DNA of 64,000 nucleotides, taken from contig CP136061.1 in assembly GCA_032622095.1 (NCBI GenBank), forward strand, positions 259,874,077 through 259,938,076, in the 5' to 3' direction. Position numbers and translations under genes: made by a program. Under the pieces are notes generated by a model, which saw nothing but the letters and a program-made list of their open reading frames with translations, was not told where the DNA came from and made no database searches. This stretch comes from Siphonodentalium dalli. Its lineage: Eukaryota > Mollusca > Scaphopoda > Gadilida > Siphonodentaliidae. This document shows positions 1 to 11,502 of the stretch, piece by piece; position 1 is the stretch's first letter, and every line of letters begins with the position of its first letter.

Positions 1-1451
1 TTACTTGTTCTATATTTTGCGATATCTCTAAAGCATTCGAAAGAGTTTGGCACAGGGGACTGATTCATAAGTTGAGCGCTTATGGTTTAGAAGGAAACAC
101 ATTATATTGGCTCGAAGACTACTTAAACAATAGAAAACAAAGAGTATTAGTCAATGATGCTTATTCCGAATATGAGGTCATCCCTTCCGGTGTGCCACAG
201 GGCTAAATCCTTGGACCTTTCCTGTTCCTTGTTTATATCAATGACTTAGCCGACAATATAGAATCTGATACTAGAATGTATGCCGATGACACTTGCATTA
301 CGAACAGCCATTATGACATCAAATTATTAGAAACCGCTATGAATAGTGATATTGAAAAAATATCGACATGGTCCCGAAAATGGTTGGTCAGCTTTAACCC
401 GACAAAAACGGTTGGAATTTTCTACTCATTAATGACCCCGAAAACAAAACACCCAGAACTTAAGTTCGCCGATGAAACAATATCGTTTGTTGACACGCAT
501 AAACACCTTGGTCTGGAACTACAGTCAAACCTCAATTGGAATGCCCATATCGACGGCCTGGTAAATCGAATTGCATCTCGACTAGCTCAACTAAGGCGCC
601 TGAAGTACCAACTTGACAGCAAAATAATTGAAATTATCTATAAAACGTATATACTACCCCTATTTGATTACTCAGACGTAGTGTGGTACAGCGCACCACA
701 ATATCTCCTGGATAAGCTCGATCGACTACACATTGAAGCTGGGCGGATTGTCAGTGGCATCACTCGCTCTGCATCTAATAACACAGTTCTGCAGGAAGTG
801 GGGTGGCCTTCTCTCGATAGAAGGCGACAGATACACAAACTGCAACTAGTCTATAAAATAGTAAACGAACAAGCCCCATCTTATCTAGCATCTACACTTC
901 CCCCTAGGGCAAACGAGGTGTCGGGTTACAACTTGAGGCGACCCGGCAAATTTTATTCATATTTCTGTAATACAGAACATTACAAAAAGTCTTTTTTCCC
1001 GTCGGCAACCACTGAGTGGAATAAACTTCCCAAAATAATCACTGACGTTGGCCAATTCTCTATATTTAAAACTAATTTGCAACTATTGGACCCCTCACCT
1101 GCCCCTCCTTTGTACTTCTACACAGGACAACGAAAAAACAGTATCCTACACTGTCGCATCCGAAATAGATGTAGTGAACTCCGCTCTGATATGTTTAATA
1201 ATTATATCTCCGACAGCCCTGTGTGCTTCTGTGGAAATCCATCCGAAGACGCCTTTCATTATTTCTTTAGTTGCCCCTTGTATCAATCTGAGCGAGCCGT
1301 CCTCGCTGATAAATTGACCCGCGAGAGCCTTCAAATTCTCGACATTAACGAAGTTCTGTTCGGAATACCATATATCTCGTCCAAAAGTAATAAGAAACTG
1401 TTCGATATAATTCAGCAATATATTGTAGCAACAAAGCGTTTCGATAACTGA
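1..1451 (+). pseudogene. LINE reverse transcriptase, C-terminal part, one in-frame stop
   Basis: The frame starting at base 3 reads through reverse transcriptase blocks: DISKAFERVWH (palm motif A), then IPSGVPQG, then MYADDT, the catalytic YADD core of motif C. Thumb-like sequence with HLGLELQSNLNW and LPLFDYSDVVW follows. Near the C-terminus is a C-x-C-x8-H-x4-C cluster (PVCFCG...HYFFSC), as in the zinc-knuckle-like tail of many animal LINEs. A TAA at 204-206 interrupts the frame just after PQG, where LINEs normally have S-x-L-GP. That leaves 391 codons open from the ATG at 276, but this start falls inside the RT domain and is not a real start. The element would copy its RNA by target-primed reverse transcription. 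This copy is broken, and its N-terminal endonuclease region would lie outside the window. Confidence 0.9.
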
Positions 1452-1639
1452 ATTTAAAACAAAATATATCCTCAAGGAAGGACTTCAAATTGCCTTAGTA
1501 TATACACCGGTAAATATATGAACTACGCAGTTTAGTAATCTACTGGCTTCCCACTTATGGACCTACTCCCCCACTCAATCACCAGTTCTCTGTAATTTTG
1601 ATCTACCGTATGTACTGTCTTCCAGAGTAGCTGACCAAC

Positions 1640-1850
1640 ACTTGATTAACATATGTATATATATGTGTATATGTATATGTATGAGGGTGTGTATGTGTAT
1701 ATCTATATATATGTATATGTATATGCGTGTATGTGTATGTGTATGTATGTATATGTGTATATATATGTATAGCTATATATATGTATATATGTATGTATGT
1801 ATGTGTATATGTATGTGTGTATGTATATGTATATTTATTTATATATAAAG
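1640..1850. repeat. TATG/TGTA-rich microsatellite
   Basis: About 210 bp of alternating TATG, TGTATA and TGTG words sit inside the LINE 3' UTR. Open frames here (MYMCICI-type or HTYTHT-type peptides) are artefacts of the simple repeat. Confidence 0.95.
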
Positions 1851-2130
1851 AAAATACCCCTTTGACAAAACCCTGCTCCAACATCAGTTAAGACGAACGA
1901 AAAATCACATAAACCCCACCAAATGTTATAGCTATCAAATCATCCATAACCCATATATAGCAATATGCTCTGGAAGGCACTACACCAATCACCATAAAAT
2001 CACAAAATCTTGCATGTAAATATGTTCAGCTGTCATCTTGTAAACATTTTGTTTCTAAATCGATTGTATTGGGAGAGGGGCTTCATAAGTTGAAAAAACT
2101 TGTGCCCCGATCCCTTTTGTATTATATGCA

Positions 2131-2158
2131 AATAAAATACGTTTCAAGTCAAGTCAAG
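2131..2158 (+). other. LINE polyadenylation signal and GTCAA tail
   Basis: AATAAA is followed within about ten bases by a run of GTCAA repeats that marks the 3' end of the first LINE. The next LINE fragment begins directly after it. Confidence 0.7.
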
Positions 2159-2159
2159 C

Positions 2160-2675
2160 GAATGGAAACGAATCGTGAACGATAGAATTCGGGAAGTTTA
2201 TAGGAAAGACTGGTCTCTTTCTATCGACAACGAACAGTGCTTTAATTTCGTCGCAAAATGTCACTCTGATCCACTTGAAAGCTGGAACGTCTGGTATCTG
2301 CTTGGTGCTAATCGGCATAGATCTATTGAGCTCAAAAACATGGCCCGCCTACTAAACAAAACTACGTACCCCAACAGCAGTCTGTGCCAAATGTGTATGA
2401 ACACATACAACAACGAGATTAAACACGCATTCGAATGCTCTTCCTTGGTTGTGACCAACATGCGTAACCACCGTTGGGATGTGATATTCGACCGTCATGG
2501 CGTGAATACATTCCTGTTCCTTTATTCGCTCCAGATTGCAGATCTCGTGTCTTTCTTTCTTGGAAGTGTCACAAACAGCTGTGTATATAATGTACATTAC
2601 CTGATAATCGATAATGCTACTTATCTGCTGAATGTGTGCTCCCTTTTCAAAAATGGATCACTCACACTCACCTGA
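2160..2675 (+). pseudogene. second LINE fragment: C-terminal tail of another reverse transcriptase protein
   Basis: An open frame begins without a real start directly after the tail of the first LINE, reading EWKRIVNDRIREVYRKDW. The first ATG-like codon is a GTG, so this is a fragment and not a gene start. It carries C-x2-C-x9-H-x3-C (CQMC...HAFEC) followed by RNHRW, the layout of the cysteine/histidine tail after the thumb of animal LINE proteins. The RT catalytic blocks are absent. The sequence differs from the tail of the first LINE, so it is a different family. It is probably a heavily 5'-truncated insertion or the target into which the first LINE inserted. A likely 3' UTR with AATAAA (around 2,771) runs to about 2,790. 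Confidence 0.7.
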
Positions 2676-2994
2676 ACAATCTCAGCTCTCTGCTTTGTGT
2701 ATATATCATATCTCATAACGTATACTTGTATTTAATATTATGTAAATATATCTGCTCTTCATCATGGAGGAATAAAGTAATATATATACAAAGTTGTATA
2801 TGTGTTATGCGTGTTACTCATTAATTTGTGTCGTTGTAATAAAGCTTTGATTTGCGCACTGGTGACTAAAAGACTTATCAAAGTCAAATATACATTATAT
2901 ACGCTGTTTCCTAACTTCTAACAAAAGCGATTATACGCTGATAGAGCCTCTATTTATGTCCCGTGTTAGTGCGGTCAATAAAGCGTGTATGTGT
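2676..2994. other. AT-rich tail and spacer
   Basis: This holds the probable 3' UTR of the second LINE fragment, including AATAAAGT near 2,771 and a further AATAAAGC near 2,839. I see nothing else that can be identified. Confidence 0.5.
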
Positions 2995-3440
2995 ATATAT
3001 AAGGCCGTGGCTTAAGAGCAGTATATCGCTCTTTAGCTATATGGGCCTGACACGCTATACCGTTCTTTAGCACCAAACGCTAAAGAGTGGTATACCACTC
3101 TTCATCTTTATGGGTCTGATACGCTTAAGAACGGTAGGCTATACCGCTCTTTAGCGGTTGGTACCAAGGAACGGTATGGGCCTACCGCTCTTCAGTGCTG
3201 GCACTAAAGAACGGTATACTGCTATTCAGTGACAAACGTCAAAGAACGGGGCACAGGAGTGGTGTACATCGGTATACTAGTATACCAATATTTAGCTATA
3301 CATGGTCCTGACGCGATAAAGAACGGTCTTACATTATCATCCGTACTGCTCGATATCCAGTGTCCGACTATAAAGAGCCGTATACCGCTCCTTAGCCCTC
3401 ATCGCTAAAGAGTAGCATACCGTTCTTGAGCCCTCAGTGC
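2995..3440. repeat. cluster of about eight imperfect palindromes
   Basis: Half-sites of the form GCTAAAGA(G/A)CGGTA face their complements TACCG(C/T)TCTTTAGC, giving palindromes of about 26-36 bp spaced roughly every 40 bp. Clear examples lie at 3012-3037, 3079-3106 (central 20 bp perfect: AAGAGTGGTATACCACTCTT), 3123-3157, 3163-3198, 3201-3233, 3367-3398 and 3403-3431. Spacers are unrelated apart from a recurring TATGGG(C/T)CTGA word. I do not recognise the family. It could be a tandem hairpin repeat, a nest of tiny fold-back elements or a cluster of binding sites. Confidence 0.8.
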
Positions 3441-3545
3441 TAAAGCCACTTCGTATATATAATTGCGTCTATAGTCTAGTGATGTGAAATCAGTGTTTCC
3501 GGTAGAGACCAAATGTGTCTGGATTCTGGCCCACAAAGCCAAAAT

Positions 3546-4012
3546 GACGTAAATGACGTCATGGACACCCGATACGCATAGCATATCAATATATATATAA
3601 GGTATTTGTGGTTCAAATACGTCACATATATATAGGGTATTTGAGTGGATCAGACTGATGTCATGCTCAATACGCCACCTAAATATACTTATTGAGCGTT
3701 CTGTGTTGATTCTCATCACTGGTGTCCTGGCCGCCATCTTGGATGATAATCGTCGCTTCAAAAGTTTGACGGCTTCTAATATCGTTGTATTGCAGTGTTT
3801 AGCTATAGTTTTGATTTAGTTTGGAACATATTAATGACATTTATATATATATATATATCCCAATTTCGTCTTCTCTCAGTTTTCACTCACTATCAACGGA
3901 AAATGGGCGATAAGACCAGAATACGCAGTTATATATACGTATTTCAGCTTCCAGTACGATATATATAGCCTCGCTATTCGTCATGGACAGTGGCGCATCT
4001 ATGTGAGAGGGC
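3546..4012 (+). repeat. dispersed repeat, copy 1 (inverted partner at 54.6-55.1 kb)
   Basis: The copy runs from the GACGTCATGGACACCCGATA region to CAGTGGCGCAT...GAGAGGGC. Its reverse complement lies in copy 2 with shared landmarks in the same order: the ACCCGATACGCATAGCATAT block, the GGTATTTGTGGTTCAAATAC block, TATTGAGC, GACGGCTTCT, GTTTTCACTCACTATCAAC and CGCAGTTATATATAC. Identity is moderate, with small indels. It contains a GCCGCCATCTTGG word that also occurs in the ~164 bp satellite unit. No protein or known class is recognised. Confidence 0.85.
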
Positions 4013-6204
4013 GGCACACTATATTTGTTCTCTATATATTATTAAATACTTATTGGATAATCGTTCACTGCAGCACACGCGCGTATGTATGGGCCTAGAA
4101 TTGCCCTATATATAATGGTGACGTTTACCACTATAATTAAGTTCATAATAAGCATCTATAAAGTCCTATATAATTAATTTTAAATGGACACGAAATTAAG
4201 TGTGATTTAAAAATAATTGCATATAAAATATAGGATTATTTTGAATATGTTATACAAAAATAAGATCAAGGGCGAGGTCGCTGTTGCATCGTGGGTGGGA
4301 TTGTTGTGGCAGTCTATAAAGGAACTTAGATATTATTCTGAATCAATTAGGCCTAGGCCTATATATAGGGCCTATATATGCCATTTTGTTGGAATCGGGC
4401 TTGGGACTCAGAGAAAGAATTTAGCTAGGATAGGTTTGGGTGAATACTCTATATATATATATATACATCCGTGCCTTAGGGCCTATACATGCCTAGATTT
4501 ATGGGTGGAGCTAGATCGCTCGAGAATGATTATTTATCGATAATAACATATAGCCTACCGGTATCCATGCATCCATGTTTTACAGTTTATAACATGAACA
4601 CGATATGGATACAATTATATATACGTGTACGTATGTAGTAGGCCTATATAGGCCTACATATGTATATATCTAGGCCTATAGGCCTATACTAGTTTATGAA
4701 ATTCGGAATGTGCATATTTGTAACCGTACGGCAGGCGCCCGAATTTTAGGGGAGGGGGGCTAAGACTTTTTACCCAAATTTTTGTTACATGATATATGGT
4801 TGTAACACAGTTTTTGTAGAATATAGCTATACATTGTATAGGCCTATATATATATACTGGTTACCGGTAATTCGCGGTCTATTATTATAGCAAAATAAAT
4901 TCAAATTAACCTTAAATATGTATCATTCTGGCAGAAAATGTAATTTGCCGTAATTTCCCCTTGAAATACCATTCAATTTGACCGAATTAATGACAATTAT
5001 CATATTTGAACTATCGTCACCCCGACACAGACATATAGTTCGATCCAGCTATACCTGTAATTTTATTCCTAATTTTCAATAGAACGCACGTGATGATGAT
5101 GTATTCTCCCGTGCACGTTATTAATTTTTTTTTCGTCTGGTGTGGATTTATTCCACTGGAGATGTTCTTTTTGTAGAGAAACAAACTTATCACACACTTA
5201 TTGCTGTATATTTGATAATAAATTAACTGTTCGTTATATGGATCAGAAACTGCGAGTGGGAGATGGTCACAAACAGCTTATTTAAGTTGAACAGAACAGC
5301 TTCAACACGACAACAGGTCTGGAAAATCATGTGGAAATTCAGCTACTAGTACTACAAGTATAACCAGTGAAGGGTCTGGGAAATGTGAAAATTCAGCTGT
5401 CCTAGTTGATTTTGAACAGCTATACTATTATACTCTCTAGCTGGTCACTTTTATGCAACATGACAAAATATTTAAAATGCGCATAAAAAACTGGTCCGAC
5501 TCCAAGTCTGCTCGTAAGAAAAGCAGCTAAAAATAGTAAAATATCATATTTGGAAATTGGATAGACAATATGCTATTTTTCATCCAAGCCTGCCCCATTC
5601 CATGTCTAAAAAATACTGCTAATTTTATTTTAAATGAATCCGTAACGTTCCGTAAGGTCACATCGGGTCATCGATCACTATGCACCAAGCTATTAATCGC
5701 TCACTTACACTACTGTACTGTTATTGATATGATTGACACGATATTCATGCATATAATTTATAACTGCAAGGTTTTTTTTTAATGCAACATCCGCTTATTA
5801 TTTCTGTCAGTTCCGATCTAGGCAGTTCTGAATGTTTTGTTCACAAAAAGTCCTACTAGTATCCAAACTTTACAATCGTACATGATTCCACTACAAAGCG
5901 TAATTGCTTTTAGTTCAGTCATGAACGTAGTGCGTATCTTACACGAAAGCAGCAATCTGCGAAAGCGGTCATGTTGACCTAAATTGCTTTAAGCCTTTAC
6001 CAAGAACTTTCTCAAATTAAGGACACCAGATTCGTTCATTTAGAATTTTAATTCTTTCATGACTGGAACTTCCTGAAATGAACTTCCTGAATGTGCCAAT
6101 ACATTATCTTGTATATGCGAGATGCAAATAATTTATATGAGAATACATTGGCCTAACAATATTTACCTTGTGTTGACATTGTAAGCCCTTGGATTCACAT
6201 ATAT
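4013..6204. other. AT-rich spacer with TAGGCCTA palindromic words
   Basis: No gene is seen; open frames are short and low-complexity. Between about 4,340 and 4,860 the palindrome TAGGCCTA and the related words GGCCTATA and CCTATATA recur many times. A segment at 5371-5398 (GGGTCTGGGAAATGTG core) reappears inverted at 6492-6518, so an old dispersed repeat may span part of this stretch. Confidence 0.5.
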
Positions 6205-6440
6205 ATGATCGAGGCTCCTATGGGAGACACGCATTTACCGTATAAGAGCATGCTTAGTATATGGTCTTTAATGCTGCACCAGTGCAGCTCCCATCATGAA
6301 AGGGTTGAGAGACCCGTAAACAGGGACACCAGAGAAGGGGGCATGCAGGGGCATTTGCCCCCCCCCCCCTGCCCTGGCCCAGGAGAGTCCAGTGGGTACC
6401 CGAAAAGTGCCCTGCTGACAATTTTGTCTCATTGCATAAA
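6205..6440. repeat. dispersed GC-rich repeat, copy 1
   Basis: Bases 6321-6412 match the reverse complement of 59902-60000, sharing GGGGGCATGCA, a TTTGCCCCCC run, CTGCCCTGGCCCAGGA and CCGAAAAGTGCCC. The preceding part (CGCATTTA...TATAAGAG...TAATGCTGCACCA) also resembles 29143-29213. The family was not identified. Confidence 0.65.
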
Positions 6441-6530
6441 AGTTACTGACTGGAGGGTACCGTGTAATCTATAGCTGAATTCAGCTATTGTAGCTGAATT
6501 TTCACATTTCCCAGATCTGGTGACATTTTT

Positions 6531-6640
6531 AGCTCAACTTGACAAAGTCAAGTTTGAGCTATAATTGCCATGCATCATGGGTTGGCATCTTTCGTCCATC
6601 TGTGCGTGGATGTACTAGCAGCCATCTGTCAATAATTTCC
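6531..6640 (+). mobile_element. element left arm (outer array)
   Basis: The arm begins with AGCTCAACTTGAC facing GTCAAGTTTGAGCT, a near-perfect hairpin, followed by TTGCCATG, GGTTGGC and a TCCATCTGTG(C) microsatellite-like stretch, then the first core unit. The same order is seen at 8,120, 20,707 and 42,374 on this strand and, reversed, ending at 52,634, 53,542 and 54,578. Confidence 0.8.
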
Positions 6641-8205
6641 ATTAGAACACCTACAGGTCACATCTCTCATCCGATCGTCACCAAACACATATGGATCTTT
6701 AGAGTGACCTCTAGATGGGTGCCATAATATTTTTCAGAAAATCGTTAAAAAACATGGCCACCAGCACTGTCCAGCAGCCATCATCAATTTAAAATTTGAA
6801 TCCATCGGCACACCCGTATTTATTGGAGAATTGTTTTTAAATTTTAGAGGCAATGTTTACATGTAGGAACGAATCTAGATCGATTCTAGATGGGAGCTAT
6901 CGAAAAATATGGCCACCAGCAGCCATCTTGGATTTTACTCTTTGCATGAGTAAATTATTTGGCACACCCTACAGACCGCAACCCTTTTCCAATCATCACC
7001 AAACTTGATATGGATAATCGGGACGACCTCTAGATGGGAGCCATACAATTTTTTTGAATTACGTTGAAAAACATGGCCACCAGTCGCCATCTTGGATTTT
7101 ACTCTTTGTATGATTCGGCACACCCCACAGGCAACCTCCCTCATCCGATCATCACCTAACTTCATAAGTTTCTTCAGGGTGACCTCTAGATGGGAGCCAT
7201 CAATTTTTCCCGAAAATCTTTTATAAAACATGGCCGACAGCAGCCATCTTGGATTTCAAATTTGAATCCATCGGCACACCCTGCAACCCGCATTTATTGG
7301 ATAGTTGTTTTTAAAATTGACAAGCATGTTTAGGATCACCTCTAGATGTGAGCTATCAAAAACTTTCGATGACAAACATGGCCGACACCAGCTATCTTGG
7401 ATTTTACTCTTTGCATGACTTAATCCTTTCGCACACGCTACAGACCACATCCCTCATTCGATTATCACCAAACTTCATATGGATGTTTTGGGTGATCACT
7501 AGATAGGAGCCCTCATTTTTTTCTGAATTTCGTTGAAAAACATGGCCGCCAATGGCCATCTTCGATTTTACTCTTTGTATGACTAAATGATTCGGCATGC
7601 ACACTACAGGCCACAGCCTTGTCCGATTGTCATCAAATTTTAAAAGGGTCTTAGGGGTGATCACCAGATTGGAGCCATCTAATTTTTCCAAATTTTGTTG
7701 AAAAACATGACCGCCAGTAGCCATCTTGGATTTTGCTCTTTGCATGACTAAATTCTTCGGCATGCACTACAGGCCACATCCCTCATCCGATCATCACCAA
7801 ACTTCATATGGATCTTCAGGATAACCACTAGATTGGATCCATCATTTTTTTCTTAAATTTCCTTGGAAAACATGGCCGCCAGTGGCCATCTTGGATTTTA
7901 CTCCTTGTATGACTAAATCCTTTGGCACACCCTAAAGGCCACCTCCCTCATCCGATCATAATTAAACTTCATATGGATTTTCAGGATAACCTCTAGATGG
8001 GAGCCATTAATTTTTCCGGAATTTTTTTTATAAAACATGGCCGACAGCAGCCATCTTGGATTTCAAATTTGAATCCATCGGCACACCCTGCAACCCGCAT
8101 TTATTGGATAGTTGTTTTTAGCTCAACTTTACTTTGTAAAGTTTGAGCTATTGCCATGGCTTGGTATCCGTCGTCTGTGTGTGCGTGTGTGTGTGCGTGA
8201 GTGTG

Positions 8206-8490
8206 TTAACCCATCTCTGTGAGGACATTCATATAGTAAAACAATGTCCTCACAATGTTAACAGTTTTTTCCCTTAAGGCGACGGAAATTTGTATTTTTA
8301 GAAATTTTTGATATTTTTTCGTCCGCACTAGGCGGAAATGATACTACGCATGCGTTACAAAGATTGCCGTTATTTCGTTAAAGGTACCCTCCGAGTTTGT
8401 AATATTTACGAAATAACGAGGTCCTCACAACTACGGTATTGTTTGAATTTCTAAAGAAATGTCCCCACAATGTATGTAATACAAACAGGG
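8206..8490. mobile_element. MITE-like insertion inside the left-arm TG microsatellite
   Basis: The left-arm microsatellite (TG/GTGCG) is interrupted and resumes at 8,490 before the conserved CGTCAACAATTTCC. The inserted 285 bp has inverted ends, CTGTGAGGACATT on the left and AATGTCCCCACA on the right, with extra internal copies of GTCCTCACAA (8,247 and 8,411). No coding capacity is present. Confidence 0.6.
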
Positions 8491-8519
8491 GTGTGTGTGT
8501 GCGTGATGCGTCAACAATT

Positions 8520-11290
8520 TCCTTTAGCACGGGCTACAGTTCGTACCTTTGGTCCGATTATTATGAAATTTGTCATGGATGTTGACATTGACATGTAGAT
8601 GGGAACGAGTCATTTTGGGGTCATTCGGAAAAAAAAAACATGGCTGCCATCGGCCATCTTGGATTTCAAAATTCAATCCATTAGCACGGGCTACAGGCCG
8701 TACTGTTCGTCTTATTGTCATGAAATTTGTCATGAATGTTAACAATGACATGTAGATGGGAACGAGTCATTTTGGGGTCAGTCGGCCGAAAAACATAGCC
8801 GCCAACAGCCATCTTGGATTTTACTCTTTGTTTGACTAAATCCTTTAGCATGGGCTTCAGGTCGTACCTTTAGTCTGATCATCATAAAATTTGTCATGAA
8901 TGTTAATAATGACATGTAGATGGGAACGAGTCATTTTGGGGTCATTCGGCCAAAAAACATGACCGCCAGCAGCCATCTTGGATTTTACTCTTTGTATGAC
9001 TAAATCCTTTAGCACGGGCTACAGTTCATACCTTTAGTCTGATAATTATAAAATTTGTCATGGATGTTAACAATGGCATGTAGATGGGAACGAGTCATTT
9101 TGGGGTCATTCCGACAAAAAAACATGGCCGCCAGCAGCCATCTTTGATTTCAAAATTTAATTCATTAGCACGGGCCACAGGTCGTACTGTTCGTCTTATC
9201 ATCATGAAATTTGTCATGGATGTTAATATTGACATGTAGATGGGAACGAGTGATTTTGGGGTCATTCGGCCAAAAAACATGGCCGCCAGCAGCCATCTTG
9301 GATTTTACTCTTTGTATGACTAAATTCTTTAGCACGGGCTACAGGTCGTACCTTTAGTCTGATCATCATAAAATCTGTCATGAATGTTAACAATGACATG
9401 TAGATGGGAACGAGTCATTTTGGGGTCATTCGGCCGAAAAACATGGCCGCCAGCAGCCGTCTTGAATTTTACTCTTTGTATGACTAAATCCTTTAGCACG
9501 GGCTTCAGATCGTACCTTTAGTCTGATCATCATTAAATTTGTCATGAATGTTTATAATGACATGTAGATGGGAACGAGTCATTTTGGGGTCATTCGGCCA
9601 AAAAACATGGCCGCCAGCAGCCATCTTGGATTTTACTCTTTGTATGACTAAATCGTTTAGCATGGGCTACAGTTCGTACCTTTAGTCTTATCATCATAAA
9701 ATTTGTCATGGATGTTAACAATGGCATGTAGATGGGAACGAGTCATTTTGGGGTCATTCGGCCGAAAAACATGGCCGCCAGCAGCCATCTTTGATTTCAA
9801 AATTTAATTCATTAGCATGGGCCACAGGTCGTACTGTTCGTCTGATCATCATGAAATTTGTCATGGATGTTAATATTGACATGTAGATGGGAACGAGTAA
9901 TTTTGGGGTCATTCGGCCAAAAAACATGGCCACCAGCAGCCATCTTGGATTTTACTCTTTGTATGACTAAATCCTTTAGCACGGGCTTCAGGTCGTACCT
10001 TTAGTCTTATCATCCTAAAATTTGTCATGAATGTTAACAATGACATGTAGATGGGAACGAGTCATTTTGGGGTTATTCAGCGGAAAAACATAGCCGCCAG
10101 CACTGCCCAGCAGCCATCTTGGATTTTACTCTTTGTATGACTAAATCCTTTAGCACGGGCTTCAGGTCGTACCTTTATTCTGATCATCATAAAATTTGTC
10201 ATGAAAGTTAATAATGACATGTAGATGGGAACAGGTCATTTTGGGGTCATTCAGCCAGAAAAAAAGGCCGCCAGCAGCCATCTTGGTACTCTTTGTATGA
10301 CTAAATCCCTTAGCACGGGGTAAAGTTCGTACCTTTAGTCTGATCATCATAAAATTTGTCATGGATGTTAACAATGGCATGTAGATGGGAATGAATCATT
10401 TTGGGGTCATTCGGCCGAAAAACATTGTCGCCAGCGGCCATCTTTGATTTCAAAATTCAATCCATTAGCACAGGCTACAGGTCGTACTGTTAGTCTGATC
10501 ATCATGAAATTTGTCATGGATGTTAATATTGACATGTTGATGAGAACGAGTGATTTTGGGGTCGTTCGACCAAAAAACATGGCCGCCAGCAGCCATCTTG
10601 GATTTTACTCTTTGCATGACTAAATCCTTCCCCGTGGGCTACAGGTCGTAGCTTTGATTGGAACTTCATAAAATTTGTCATGGATGTTAACAATGACATG
10701 TAGATGGGAACGAGTCATTTTGGGGTTGTTCAGCCAAAAAACATGGCCACCAGCAGCCATCTTGGATTTTACTCTTTGCATGACTAAATCCTTTGGCGCG
10801 GGCTACAGGTCGTACCTTTTGTCTGATCTTTATGCAATTTATCATGAATGTTGACATTGTAATGTAGATGGGAACGACTGATTTTGGGGTCATTCGGCCA
10901 AAAAACATGGCCGCTGGTGGCCATCTTTGATTTCAAAATTAAATCCATTGGCGCGGGCGGGCTACATGTCATACTATTCGTCTGATAATCATGAAATTTG
11001 TCATGGATGTTAATATTGACATGTAGATCGGAACGAGTCATTTTGGGGTCGTTCGGCCAAAAAACATGGCCGCCAGCAACCATCTTGGATTTTACTCTTT
11101 GCATGACTAAATCCTTTGGAGTAGGCTACAGGTTGTAGCTTTGGTCGGATCTTCATAAAATTTGTCTTGGATGTTAATAATGACATGTAGATGGGAACGA
11201 GTTCTTTTGGGGTCATTCGGCCAAAAAACATGGCCACCAGCAGCCATCTTGGATTTTACTCTTTGCATGACTAAATCCTTTTGCACAGGT
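8520..11290 (+). repeat. type B ~164 bp core repeats
   Basis: About 17 units carry the type B words TAGCACGGGCTACAGGTCGT, AAATTTGTCATGGATGTTAA, GACATGTAGATGGGAACGAG and CATTTTGGGGTCATTCGGCC. Consecutive CATGGCCGCC sites around 9.28-9.77 kb are spaced exactly 164 bp apart. Units are clearly related but diverged, so the array is not freshly homogenised. Confidence 0.9.
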
Positions 11291-11291
11291 A

Positions 11292-11391
11292 AGACATTTC
11301 AATCAGCATCTTTCCTATTTCTCCATTTACTGTAAACCATTAAATTATTCCCCTACCTAAGTTGAGCTACAGTGTCATTGACACTTTCATT
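11292..11391 (+). mobile_element. element right arm with 3' hairpin
   Basis: This 100-bp non-core segment ends in CTAAGTTGAGCTACAGTGTC-ATTGACACTTTCATT. It is repeated at 19318-19417 with about five differences. It supplies the inverted match to the left arm and the terminal stem-loop. Confidence 0.8.
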
Positions 11392-11502
11392 AAAATTGTC
11401 AAGCATGTTTAGGATCACCTCTAGATGTAAGCAATCAAAAGCTTTCGATGACAAACATGACCGACACCAGCCATCTTGGATTTTCCTCTTTGCATGACTA
11501 AA

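Larger units (their letters stand above)
1..2158 (+). mobile_element. LINE (non-LTR retrotransposon), 3' part with UTR and tail
   Basis: The element enters from the left edge with reverse transcriptase coding sequence, followed by about 700 bp of non-coding 3' UTR. The UTR ends with an AATAAA at 2131-2136 and a short tandem tail of GTCAA units (2145-2158). Such short tandem tails are typical of CR1/L2/Jockey-type LINEs, which prime on their own 3' end. A long TATG/TGTA microsatellite lies inside the UTR. I saw no target-site duplication because the 5' end is outside the window. The clade assignment (CR1/Jockey-like) is an inference from overall protein layout. Confidence 0.85.
8120..11391 (+). 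mobile_element. complete nested non-autonomous Helitron/Helentron-like element
   Basis: The left arm starts with the AGCTCAACTTTAC / GTAAAGTTTGAGCT hairpin. About 17 type B core repeats follow, then a 100-bp right arm. TAGCTCAACTT at the left end matches AAGTTGAGCTA inverted in the right arm, and the right arm ends with the hairpin AGTGTC-ATT-GACACT plus TTCATT. The host unit reads AGTTGTTTTTAAAATTGAC where intact (7,303-7,321). Here it is split exactly into AGTTGTTTTTA before the element and AAAATTGTC after it, with no target-site duplication. Subterminal inverted repeats, a 3' hairpin and insertion at a T-rich site without duplication fit rolling-circle transposons. The boundary is uncertain by one or two bases. 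Confidence 0.8.

Noticed and set aside
1603-1884. His-Thr-Tyr repeat peptide
   Set aside because: It is a translation of the TATG microsatellite.
4217-4543. 108-codon open frame
   Set aside because: It is built largely from CTATATA/TAGGCCTA low-complexity words and has no recognisable domain.
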